A stretch of 64,000 bases of DNA from Allacma fusca (Eukaryota; Arthropoda; Collembola; Symphypleona; Sminthuridae). Under the pieces are notes generated by a model, which saw only the letters and a list, made by a program, of their open reading frames with translations, was not told the DNA's origin and ran no database searches. Positions 55,436 to 64,000 of this stretch are shown here, one piece after another. Position 1 is the first letter of the stretch; every line of letters begins with the position of its first letter. The stretch lies in contig OX359246.1 in NCBI GenBank assembly GCA_947179485.1, forward strand, positions 34,265,632-34,329,631, given 5' to 3'. The translations under genes were made by a program, and so were the position numbers.

Positions 55436-57309
55436 TTACTGTTTCTTTTTTAGAGCATTTGCAGTCTTAGCCGACTTGGAGCCAAAACATTTTCTATAAA
55501 TTGCTCTCACAATTAAAACATTTACTGTAATACAAGCAGCTAGAATGACAAAAAGCGCTGCAAGGGTATCAATAGAGAAATACTGGATGTAATGCAGGTC
55601 TCGGGCAGCAGAGCGTAAATGCGGAGCCCCTTTATGTCGTATGACATACTCAACCCAGTAAACAGCTCGGTCCAAAGGCTTCGTCTCCTGATCCAGGAAG
55701 ATTTTCGACAATTTCTTTGCAGTTTCTCGATAGCTACAAAAATTACACAACAATTCAAATTAAGTTTCTTTGAAAACGACCGAGTGGATAATGCATAATT
55801 CAAACTTTACTAGCCCTGAAAATGTACATATGCACATGCATATCCATGTCCGGGTTTAAGTCTGTAAGCAATTTCCAGAAACAAAACAAACCTGGGATTA
55901 TTTACGGCCTCATTAATTGCATTCAGCAAGATTTCTTCAGTGAGGCTCACGAAATCAAGAGGAGGAAGAGCGAATCCTTTCTTGGCAGCTTTCAGCATAT
56001 TACTTCCTTGATCTCCCATCATTGGGATTCCAACGAGAGGAACCCCATGAAAGATGGCTTCAGTAGTACTGCCATGGCCTCCGTGTGTAATAAATAGTCG
56101 GATATTTTTATGACCCAGAACATCCTGCTGAGGGAGCCACTTGCTCAATTTCACATTCGGAGGCAAACCCTCCATCTCCTCCGTTTCCCATTTCCAAATC
56201 ACACGTTGTTTCAATTTTGAGAAAGCATTGAGGAAAATCTTCCGGTATTTCTCAGGCATCATGCTTCCCTTCAAAGCTGAACCCATACTGAAGAGAATGA
56301 ACCCATCTTTTCCTCCGTTAAGGAAATCATCAAGTTCCTTAAATAAGAATTTTTTTTTTTGATTGTAGCTCGTCATAAAATGTAAAGCATTAATTTAATA
56401 ACACGAATAAAAAAGGATAAAATATAAACTTTTGTGCATCTTTACTTTCGGTTGAACAGGTTTGGCTGGAACAAGATGCATCCCGCCGACTTCAATCATA
56501 TCCGGCAATAGTGGCCTTGGGGGAGAGAAGCTAATATGACTGTTCATAAGCACCATACTGGCATTTCTCTCAATTTTTGGAATTGAAGGAATATTGGGGT
56601 CTCCCAGAGCAGTTCTATAAACTGCTTGGACCTTTGGCCAGTAATACCAGTGCATGACGAGCCAGTCAAACACAGTTCTAAAACTATTGAGGAATCGTTG
56701 TTGGAAATTCATTCGTTCATCGTAGCCTATGAGGATACTGGACACATGGGAAGGAGGATTTGGTGATCCCAAATTATCAGCCAGCCAAGTAAAAACAGTT
56801 GTTGGAGTATAAATCAGTGTTGTGGTGTTCAGTTTGTGAACAAGCCCGTAAAGACATTCATTGAGTAGTGGGGTGAAAATGATCAGATCCCATTTTTCGT
56901 TTAAAACTTGCTGTACTTGAGGGAGTTTGTAGTTAATCTCACACATTTCTACCATCATATGTCCCATGAAAAGGAAAGGATTGAAGAAAAATTCCATCCA
57001 TGGTGGAAGGGATAATTTGAATTCAAAGAAATTTGGCTTCTTCTTAGCGTTAGCAGGATCATCTGGGTCAATAGTTTGGATATTCTTGAAATTCTTTTCA
57101 TCCTTGCTGACTATGGGACCTATGGCTGTGACCTCATGACCCCGTCTTGCCAATTCTCGGAGAAGGGGCTCGTAAGTGATTCTATGACTTTTGGTGGACA
57201 TGAATGCAATTGTCAGGATTTTGGCACTGGCGACCTCTTCCATTTGGAAGGAGGTCAGGAATACCAAAAGGCATGGCAGGAGCAGAGTACTACTGAGATT
57301 GAGTTTCAT
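55436..57309 (-). CDS. UGT: UDP-glycosyltransferase, gene G (3 exons)
   Basis: Exons are 57309-56446, 56337-55892 and 55733-55436 (1608 nt, 535 aa). Exon 1 is the most diverged of the array (M-K-L-N-L-S-S, K-K-P-N-F-F-E-F-K-L, I-Y-T-P-T-T-V-F-T-W), which suggests a different acceptor range. Exon 2 keeps the family sequence except F-V-S-L-T-E-E in place of F-G-D-L-T-E-E and a Phe in A-I-F-H-G-V-P. Membrane helix and KKKQ tail are present. Its intron and 3' exon positions match gene F, its nearest neighbour. Confidence 0.95.
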
Positions 57310-57709
57310 TTTGGAAGCCCGAATCTCTAGAGAATTTTTAAAACGTTTGACTTTAAAACCTACTTTTACACAACTGGACTGCGGGTTAGATTTTGAACGA
57401 GATTGTCCTCTGCAGCAGCTAAGTTATGGCACAACTGATAACTACAGTACAGTATGCAGAGAAAATAGTTTCAAGTACTAATTATCAGGATGTATTGTAT
57501 CAGCAAATGTATTGAAGTATTGTCGACAGTTAAAAACTTTCGGAATTGTATGTATGTATAAGCATGTAAAATATTTGTTCAGAATATCGAGGCTACCTAC
57601 AATTAAAATCGTATAGTGATAGGAATAATCTGTAACCACTTCATTTTGTTTCTTACATAATTGTTTACATATGTATATGCAGTACATATATAACTGTATA
57701 TATATGTAC
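57310..57709. other. 5' flank of gene G up to the retrotransposon
   Basis: No gene is seen. TATATG/GTATAT repeats run at 57660-57709. Confidence 0.5.
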
Positions 57710-58062
57710 TGTAACGTAGTTACTTTTCCCTGGCTACTAATAGATTAGGATGATTGATGTAAATAACTTAAATAATTGTTAAATCACTTTCCTAAATTGT
57801 GATTATTATTAAATTAATTTAATCCACCAATCAGTTTGTAATTTCAAAAGTATAAAAGGGAGAGTTCTACGGTTTTAAGATCAGTCTCTCCTGAGAGTTG
57901 GGGTCGTCTCTGACTTGATTGAGAGCTGACTAAAGATGGGGATTCCCTGTCAAGTCTATTTGTAATTGATGTAATAGTGTTTCAAATTGTGAATAAAGAG
58001 TTGGAGAGTATATGAAGAGTGGTATTGAAGTAGTATTGAGCCATATAACTATTCATGCTACA
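57710..58062 (+). repeat. candidate 5' LTR of the Ty3/gypsy element
   Basis: It opens TGTAACG and may close at CTACA (58062). It contains TATAAAAG (57851-57858), an initiator-like TCAGTCT (about 57881) and AATAAA (57992-57997), the usual U3-R-U5 order. No second copy is found between pol and 63769, so the LTR call lacks its normal proof. The right LTR may be lost or outside the window. Confidence 0.45.
57851..57887 (+). promoter_or_regulatory. core promoter of the retrotransposon (TATA plus initiator)
   Basis: TATAAAAG is followed 30 bases later by a TCAGT initiator, standard spacing for pol II. It drives transcription toward gag. No other core promoter in the window is this clear. Confidence 0.5.
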
Positions 58063-58426
58063 AAGCTCAACCGGGATCAAGAATTTTATTTTTTGAGATT
58101 TATTTTCGAATTTTCAAAATAGAAATTTTATTTTATTTTTCAAAAGTGTTAAAATTAGAACAGACCCCTGTCAATTTTTTTTTTTGAAAAAAGAATAATT
58201 ATTTGATGCTATATTTTTCAATATCAATTATTTCGAAATGTGAACAAGCCCCTGCTCAAATTTTTTTTGAACAATTTAACTTGCTAAAAAATTGCAATTA
58301 ATATTGAAATCAATTAATTATTTTCCAATCAAGTGTATTTTAACAACGAACTGAACAAATCTATGCCAATTTTTTTTTTCATGTGACTAATAATTTTTGG
58401 AGAACGTGAATAATAAAAATTTAATA

Positions 58427-59935
58427 ATGCCAATGATAACTAGACGTGGTAGTGCGGCAGCAATGGCTAATGATCGGATTGATATTGAAACTAGTCCAAT
58501 GGGTACTGAATTGAATAGTCCTTTAGTTCGCAATGATCAAGCTGGATTAATAGAACAAATTACTTCATTATTAAATGCAAAATTAGCTACAATTGACCAG
58601 CGTTTAGTGCAATTTGAGAATAGGTTGGCAAGAATAGCGCCGGTTCAGGAGGATGATATTAGAATTTCACCAGGTATTCAAGGAGATAATATGCTTAATG
58701 GGAATTGGAATCAAAATATGGGTTTTAATAGAATGGACAATGGTTTTAATAATGATAATTTGCATAGACCAGAAAGACAGTTTGGTAGAATGATGGATAA
58801 TAGGAATGGTGATAATAGAAGTGGACGAAATTTATTTCCAACAGCGGCACCTAAATCATTAAAGGCTAAGGATGTAATTATTCCTAAATATGCTGGATCA
58901 CACGAACAAAAAACTCCGTATGATTTTTTGTTGGAATTGGAAAAATATCAAGTAGCTACCGGACAGAGTGATGAGGATATGATAACTTTAGTTATTCCTT
59001 ATGCATTAGTGGAGGATGCATTTTTATGGTATCGTCGTGTGCGAAAAATGTTTGCTTTTGCGTCTTTTGATGAGTTCAAGATATGTTTTCGAAAAGAGTT
59101 CCAGGCAGGCAATTATAGCAAGCAAATGTTGAGAGATTTGGATTACAGGTATCAGGGAATTGAGGAACCGTTGTCGAAGTTTATTTGTGTGATTGATGAC
59201 TATTATGAAAGAATAGATGCGTCAATTCCTGAATCAGTGAGGATAGATAAAATTATTGAGATGATGCACCCACAGTATAGAGCTAAAATTCTTTCATTCA
59301 GGAGGGAGTATCATAGCATCAGAGAATTAATGGAGGTTTCATATGAGGCTCAAAACAGTGTTGCTCTAGATAGAGAATATAAAGTTCCTATCCCGAATAG
59401 GGGACTTGAACCATCTTTATCTTATAAAGAAAAGTCAACTGAAAATGATCAATACAAAAAGCAAGTACCAGAGATTCAACGAAGTTCATTTGATCAATTC
59501 AATGCTTTTCATCCCAAACCAATTTTTAAGAGTAGATTTGTTTCAAACGAAGCTGATAATGCTAATTGGAGATCTAATACTAATACAAATGGTAATCAAT
59601 CAAATCCTAAGCAGCATTTTCATAATGGTAATCAATTTAAAGGTAATAATTCCTTTAATAATAATTACAAAAGTAATGGCAATTACCAACACCGTTTTAA
59701 TAATGGTGGTCAAAGGAGTAATAGTCCATATCCAAGGGAAGAAATTGAAGCTAATCAAGAACATGATAGTAATCAAAAGTATGAGGATCAAAGAGGTAGA
59801 AGTCAAACTAGATTCAATCCTACCAGTGGTAATATGCAGAATTCAAATCCAAATTCCAAACCAAATAGTCGTGATTCATCATTAAGCAGAAATAATGTTA
59901 ACAATCAGGGAAATGCGAGTCATCTGAACAAATAG
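58427..59935 (+). CDS. gag: Ty3/gypsy Gag polyprotein
   Basis: 502 aa from the first ATG; the frame is open to 58397 but only with a TTG. Residues about 145-300 form a retrotransposon-Gag capsid domain (V-E-D-A-F-L-W-Y, F-R-K-E-F-Q-A-G, L-S-K-F-I). The C-terminal third is very Asn-rich and basic without a CCHC zinc knuckle, so RNA binding probably uses the basic tail. It overlaps pol, which is in the -1 frame. The frame is intact, which implies recent activity or recent insertion. Confidence 0.85.
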   Translation: MPMITRRGSAAAMANDRIDIETSPMGTELNSPLVRNDQAGLIEQITSLLNAKLATIDQRLVQFENRLARIAPVQEDDIRISPGIQGDNMLNGNWNQNMGFNRMDNGFNNDNLHRPERQFGRMMDNRNGDNRSGRNLFPTAAPKSLKAKDVIIPKYAGSHEQKTPYDFLLELEKYQVATGQSDEDMITLVIPYALVEDAFLWYRRVRKMFAFASFDEFKICFRKEFQAGNYSKQMLRDLDYRYQGIEEPLSKFICVIDDYYERIDASIPESVRIDKIIEMMHPQYRAKILSFRREYHSIRELMEVSYEAQNSVALDREYKVPIPNRGLEPSLSYKEKSTENDQYKKQVPEIQRSSFDQFNAFHPKPIFKSRFVSNEADNANWRSNTNTNGNQSNPKQHFHNGNQFKGNNSFNNNYKSNGNYQHRFNNGGQRSNSPYPREEIEANQEHDSNQKYEDQRGRSQTRFNPTSGNMQNSNPNSKPNSRDSSLSRNNVNNQGNASHLNK

Positions 59936-59940
59936 TGAGG
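59902..59940 (+). promoter_or_regulatory. probable -1 ribosomal frameshift site between gag and pol
   Basis: The heptamer GGGAAAT (59908-59914) lies in the gag frame as G GGA AAT, the canonical X XXY YYZ form. The pol frame is open from 59902 (after TAA 59899-59901) and the gag stop is TAG 59933-59935, so slipping back one base here continues into pol without a stop. I did not verify a downstream stem-loop. Confidence 0.6.
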
Positions 59941-62900
59941 GAAGTTCAGATGGATAATATTCAACCTCACAGCAATTCTAATTTCAATTTATATCCACCA
60001 GTATATATGACTGTTGAAATTTTCGGAGTAAAGACGTTTGCATTATTAGATCCAGGATCGAATATTTCTGTTTTAGGGAAAGAATTTATCATGCTTATTA
60101 AAGCAAAAGGTGAAAATATTATTAATGAAGTAGCTGAACTAAGAACTGTAAGTGGTATTGGAACAACTGAAGGATTCATAAATACAATTATGACATGTCC
60201 GTTAGGTAATATTAATCAAAGATTTGATTTAATATCAACATGTAAACGTGATGTGATTTTGGGAAGAGACTTTCTAGGTGACAATAAAATTTCAGTTCAT
60301 GTAAATTTGGGAACATGGACAATACAGGATCAAACAGTGAGAAATGTAGAATGTAATAATGTATTGACAAATGATGACGATTCTAATTTTACATCTATAA
60401 CTGATATGATAGATGATGTTAGGCATGAAGTTTTCATGAATCAGAAGGACGATAACAAAGAGAATATGACGATAATAAATGATATGATTGACAATAATAC
60501 TGATTTAACATTTGACGATAAAATTAAAATGAAAAGTCTATTTTATGAATTTAGACATATGTTTTCTAAGAAACCAGGACGTTGCAATTTAGTGACACAC
60601 AGAATTGAAACTGGTAATGCTAAACCAATATCCAGCAAGGCAAGACCAATGACACCAGCTAAAAGACAAGTTTTCCAAAATGCTATTGATGAATTATTAG
60701 AATTAGATCTTATTGAACGGTGTGAAAGCCCATGGTCATCTGAAGCAGTGATAGTACCCAAGAAAAATAGTGATGGGACATGTGGGTACAGGGTAACTTT
60801 CGATTATAGAAAATTGAATGATGTAACTGTTGCTAATAAAAACTGTGCACCCAGATTGCAAGATGTTATAGTAGCTTTATCTAATGGATCATGGTTTACT
60901 GTGTTGGATCAACCTATGGGTTATTATCATATTGAAGTGGACGAGGCAGATCGTAATAAAACTGCGTTTAGAGGACCTAGAGGATTATTTAGATTCAAAG
61001 TAGTACCATTTGGTTTAAAGAATTCTGGAGCTACTTTTCAAGATGCAGTGGAAATGGCAATGGGTGATGGTTTGTGGTCCTACGTAATTGTATATGTGGA
61101 TGACGCTATTTGTTGGAGTAATTCGTTAGAGGACCATTTGCTCCATTTAGAGTTAGTTCTAACAGCATTAAGTAGAAATGGATTTCATGTTAGTCCCAAA
61201 AAGGCTCAAATCGCTAAGAAATCAGTAGTATTTTTAGGATATCTTATCGGTGAAGGAAAATATAGACCTTTGAAAGAAAAATGTCAAGCTTTAGAAGAAT
61301 ATCCTATTCCAACAAATGTTAAAGGAGTTCAAAAATTTCTGGGATTTGTAGGTTTTTACAGGCATTTCTTTGAGAAATTTGATTATCGAGCTAGACCATT
61401 GTATAGATTGCTTATGAAGAATACCAAATTCATTTGGACAACGGATTGTCAAGAAGCAATAGATCATTTTAAAAAGGAATTAAATGAAACTACATGTTTA
61501 TTTATGCCCAATTTAAATGAACCATTTATAATAGTTACTGATGCATGTGATAGTGGAATTGCTGGAATTTTAATGCAAGAAAGAGAAGGAATACGATATC
61601 CTGTATGGTTTGCAAGTAGAAGTTTGAGAACATCAGAGAGAAATTATTCTACTACAGAGAAGGAAGCACTTGCAATAATTTTCGGAATTAGGAAATTTAG
61701 AGGTTTTATCGAATTGACGAAATTCACGATAGAAACTGATCATAAACCATTAACATTCCTCAAAACTATTAAGGATCCAACAGGTCGTATAGCAAGATGG
61801 ATGTTAGAATTACAGGGATACGAATTTGATGTGATTTACAGAAAGGGTATTAACAATGAAGCTGCAGATGCATTATCTCGAATGTATGAAATAAATATTA
61901 TTCACAATGTAGAATGTCCTGATAGAAATCAGTTAATCCAATGTCAGATGGAAGATCATATTTTGGCTCAAGTTATTAAATATTGTAATAATCCAGACTT
62001 GAATTTTAATGATTTTATAATTAAATTGTCTAGGGATGCTATTGTAGCAAATGATGGATGCTTATATAAATATGTAGGCACAATTAATAAACCTTGGGAA
62101 AATGAATGCAAATTTTATAAAATTTGGTTGCCATCGCAGATGATTAATAATGTTGTTCAATATTTTCATAATAATGATATTTCAGGACACATGGGAATTA
62201 ATAAGACATTTAAAAGAATTGAAGAACGATTCTATTGGAAAGGAATGCATAAAGATATAGTAAAATTTGTCAATAGGTGTGAAATTTGTCAGAAGTCTAA
62301 AGCTGCTAGGACATATAATGTTGGAATCGGAACATCGCATAATGTTGGAGAACCATGGGGTAATGTAGTATGTGATATTTGTGGTCCATATATCAGAGGA
62401 CGCAAAGGAAATCGGTATTTACTGGTGGTGATGTGTAATACAACAAAATACGTTGAATTATTTGGATTACGAGCAGCCACTGCAGCAACTATAATAAGAA
62501 GACTATGGGTTGTATTTTTGAAATGGGGTTTTCCATTTACATTATTAACTGATAATGCTAAACAATTTTCTTGTAAAAAGTTTCAGCAATGGTGTATATC
62601 TCTTGGTGTTAAATCATGGAGAATTGCATCGTATCATCCCCAAAGTAATCCTTGTGAAAGGTATAATCGAACAATCAAAGATAGAATTATTACGCAGATA
62701 GAATCATGCAATGAATGGGATTGTAAATTGGAAGAAGTTGCATTTGCTATAAATTCATCTATAAATGATTCCACAAATTTTTCACCGGCTTATTTAAATT
62801 TTGGGAGGGAGTTACGAACACCATTTGATTCAAAATTGGATATCAATTTATCAAGTATAGATAGAAATGATGATGTCAATGAACGTATTCAACTTATTTT

Positions 62901-63225
62901 GAATATTGCAAAATCTAATACGCAAAATAATCAGCAAAAATATTTAGCTATTTATAACAAAGACAAATCAAACCCAGATTATAAAGTAGATGATTTGGTA
63001 TATGCTATAGCATTAAATATATCTAATGCTGCAAAAGGTATCACAAGTTCTTTATGTAAAAAATACTGTGGCCCATTTTTAATAAATAAAATGTGTTCAA
63101 ATAGTATATGTGAACTAAAATGCCAAAATTCTTCTAAAATTATTGGACGTGTTCACGTGTCTCGTTTGAAACATGCAAATTGTGATGATCTGAACGCTTC
63201 AAAATTGTACAAGAAAGATGAATGA
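59935..63225 (+). CDS. pol: Ty3/gypsy Pol polyprotein (PR-RT-RNaseH-IN)
   Basis: About 1096 aa counted from 59935, made as Gag-Pol by frameshift rather than from its own start. Protease: L-L-D-P-G-S-N near residue 39, with Pro where D-S/T-G is usual. Reverse transcriptase: F-D-Y-R-K-L-N, then Y-V-D-D at 387-390. RNase H: V-T-D-A-C-D near 533 and E-T-D-H-K-P-L near 600. Integrase: HHCC zinc finger (H in Y-F-H and G-H-M-G, then C-E-I-C) at about 743-785, and D814, D873, E909, a DD35E core. The domain order PR-RT-RH-IN is that of Ty3/gypsy. No stops or frameshifts. No env-like frame follows. Confidence 0.9.
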   Translation: MREVQMDNIQPHSNSNFNLYPPVYMTVEIFGVKTFALLDPGSNISVLGKEFIMLIKAKGENIINEVAELRTVSGIGTTEGFINTIMTCPLGNINQRFDLISTCKRDVILGRDFLGDNKISVHVNLGTWTIQDQTVRNVECNNVLTNDDDSNFTSITDMIDDVRHEVFMNQKDDNKENMTIINDMIDNNTDLTFDDKIKMKSLFYEFRHMFSKKPGRCNLVTHRIETGNAKPISSKARPMTPAKRQVFQNAIDELLELDLIERCESPWSSEAVIVPKKNSDGTCGYRVTFDYRKLNDVTVANKNCAPRLQDVIVALSNGSWFTVLDQPMGYYHIEVDEADRNKTAFRGPRGLFRFKVVPFGLKNSGATFQDAVEMAMGDGLWSYVIVYVDDAICWSNSLEDHLLHLELVLTALSRNGFHVSPKKAQIAKKSVVFLGYLIGEGKYRPLKEKCQALEEYPIPTNVKGVQKFLGFVGFYRHFFEKFDYRARPLYRLLMKNTKFIWTTDCQEAIDHFKKELNETTCLFMPNLNEPFIIVTDACDSGIAGILMQEREGIRYPVWFASRSLRTSERNYSTTEKEALAIIFGIRKFRGFIELTKFTIETDHKPLTFLKTIKDPTGRIARWMLELQGYEFDVIYRKGINNEAADALSRMYEINIIHNVECPDRNQLIQCQMEDHILAQVIKYCNNPDLNFNDFIIKLSRDAIVANDGCLYKYVGTINKPWENECKFYKIWLPSQMINNVVQYFHNNDISGHMGINKTFKRIEERFYWKGMHKDIVKFVNRCEICQKSKAARTYNVGIGTSHNVGEPWGNVVCDICGPYIRGRKGNRYLLVVMCNTTKYVELFGLRAATAATIIRRLWVVFLKWGFPFTLLTDNAKQFSCKKFQQWCISLGVKSWRIASYHPQSNPCERYNRTIKDRIITQIESCNEWDCKLEEVAFAINSSINDSTNFSPAYLNFGRELRTPFDSKLDINLSSIDRNDDVNERIQLILNIAKSNTQNNQQKYLAIYNKDKSNPDYKVDDLVYAIALNISNAAKGITSSLCKKYCGPFLINKMCSNSICELKCQNSSKIIGRVHVSRLKHANCDDLNASKLYKKDE

Positions 63226-63769
63226 AGGAGTAAGCGGCAAATGAGTAAAAAATGTAAGAGTGAAAGGAGCAGAGAGAGTATATGAGCGAAATTGTGTTGC
63301 ATGAATGTGTTGCTTGATTGGAAGCTGAAAATTCCATCTAATGTATTAAAAGAAGCAAAGATCATAATTTCATGTAAATAAAATATATAATTATTGGCAT
63401 GGCTGTTCATAAATTATTGTTGTGAGAATTCATATAATATGAACCATAGTATTTCTCAGACGAGTGATATTTATTGCATTTTAATATTGAAGGGTAGTAA
63501 CACAAATGTAAAATTTGTTTTTGATTATATTTGTGAAAAAAGAGCTAAATATAATAGAATATTATTTTTTAATAACATCCGGGATGGCGGATGGCTTGAC
63601 ACAAAAGTATTGACATAGTTACTAATGAATACTTGAAAAGTGATTCCAGAGTAAATATAATATTAAATATATAATTATGATGACAATTCAGTCGTGATCT
63701 GAGAGTCAAGGAGGGCAGTAAAGTAATTAATTCTATTGAGATTGTGAAAATCTTTTAACAATTTTCATC
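63226..63769. other. 3' noncoding part of the retrotransposon and flank
   Basis: A purine-rich AAGGAGGGCAG lies at 63709-63719 but is not followed by TGTAACG, so no right LTR can be drawn. A-rich sequence with AATAAA lies at about 63376-63383. The boundary between element and host DNA is not visible. Confidence 0.4.
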
Positions 63770-64000
63770 ATGTTACCCTTTGCTATTTGTAACTATGATC
63801 TGCCACCAAGAGATCAAGCCGGTAAACTAGTGTTTTATACTATGTATTTATTGTAGTAAATGGTAAAATGATAATTGAAAAACATTATTTGATTAAAAGT
63901 CTAATTATCTACAGCCAAGCAAAGAATTAAAGATCGGGCTAAAGAACTTCGCTCAAGTGCTTGTGTAGCAGCGTTAGCAGAGGTGAAGATAGTGAAGAAG
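63770..64000 (+). CDS. 5' part of an unknown spliced gene, cut by the window end
   Basis: Exon 1 is 63770-63821 (M-L-P-F-A-I-C-N-Y-D-L-P-P-R-D) and exon 2 starts at 63915 after TCTACAG and continues past 64000. The phase joins as GCC G|CC. Exon 2 encodes a basic helix (K-Q-R-I-K-D-R-A-K-E-L-R). GT-AAAC and AG splice signals are good. I do not recognise the family. Confidence 0.5.

Noticed and set aside
59406-59885. Second open frame inside gag
   Set aside because: Ile/Met/Val-rich shadow of the Asn-rich gag tail in another frame.

Overview
The window is arthropod nuclear DNA: AT-rich, with short GT-AG introns, a tandem family of insect-type UDP-glycosyltransferases (UGTs) and abundant DNA transposons. 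A hexapod is likely. Springtails have large UGT expansions and fit, but nothing here proves the species. All exon coordinates below come from reading splice sites by eye; for each intact UGT, the transposase and the SNTX-like gene, the summed exon length is divisible by three.

UGT array (1-57.3 kb, all minus strand). Seven apparently intact three-exon UGT genes of 530-535 aa (called A to G here) start at 3051, 16595, 35188, 38399, 47744, 52586 and 57309. Between them lie three UGT pseudogenes (6.8-10.8, 45.1-45.8 and 48.5-50.5 kb) and three decayed exon-3 relics. The proteins are expected to be type I ER membrane enzymes: signal peptide, N-terminal acceptor domain with a His in a S-K-S-H motif, nucleotide-sugar signature in exon 2, C-terminal membrane helix and a KKxx-type tail. 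A two-gene block (a C-type gene plus an A/B/D-type gene) has been duplicated: pseudogene 1 plus gene B corresponds to genes C plus D. The paralogous flanks give empty sites that date and delimit many insertions.

The main discovery candidate is an 11.9-kb segment, 19160-31026. It is bounded by about 205-bp inverted repeats (first 43 bases identical), flanked by TA on both sides, and absent from the paralogous site at 5224/5225. It carries a multi-exon IS630/Tc1-mariner-type DDE transposase gene (27034-28879), a gene of unknown function directly upstream of it, a secreted SNTX/MACPF-like gene with an in-frame stop, a spliced coiled-coil gene, and nested small transposons. It looks like a giant cargo-carrying Tc1/mariner-superfamily transposon whose terminal repeats contain tRNA-like pol III box A and box B motifs.

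The rest of the non-genic DNA is rich in non-autonomous elements. Many have 8-bp target duplications (hAT-like) and subterminal arrays of a short motif that differs between families (TACCCG, CAAAATGCCC, ATCCG, CAAGT, CGATA, AACTGCCAC). There is a pair of 224-bp TTA-flanked Harbinger-like MITEs, a pogo-like MITE, and a 2.2-kb long-inverted-repeat element with a MITE nested in each arm.

The right end (57.7-63.2 kb) holds a Ty3/gypsy retrotransposon with gag and pol joined by a probable -1 frameshift, followed by the first two exons of a plus-strand gene that runs off the window.
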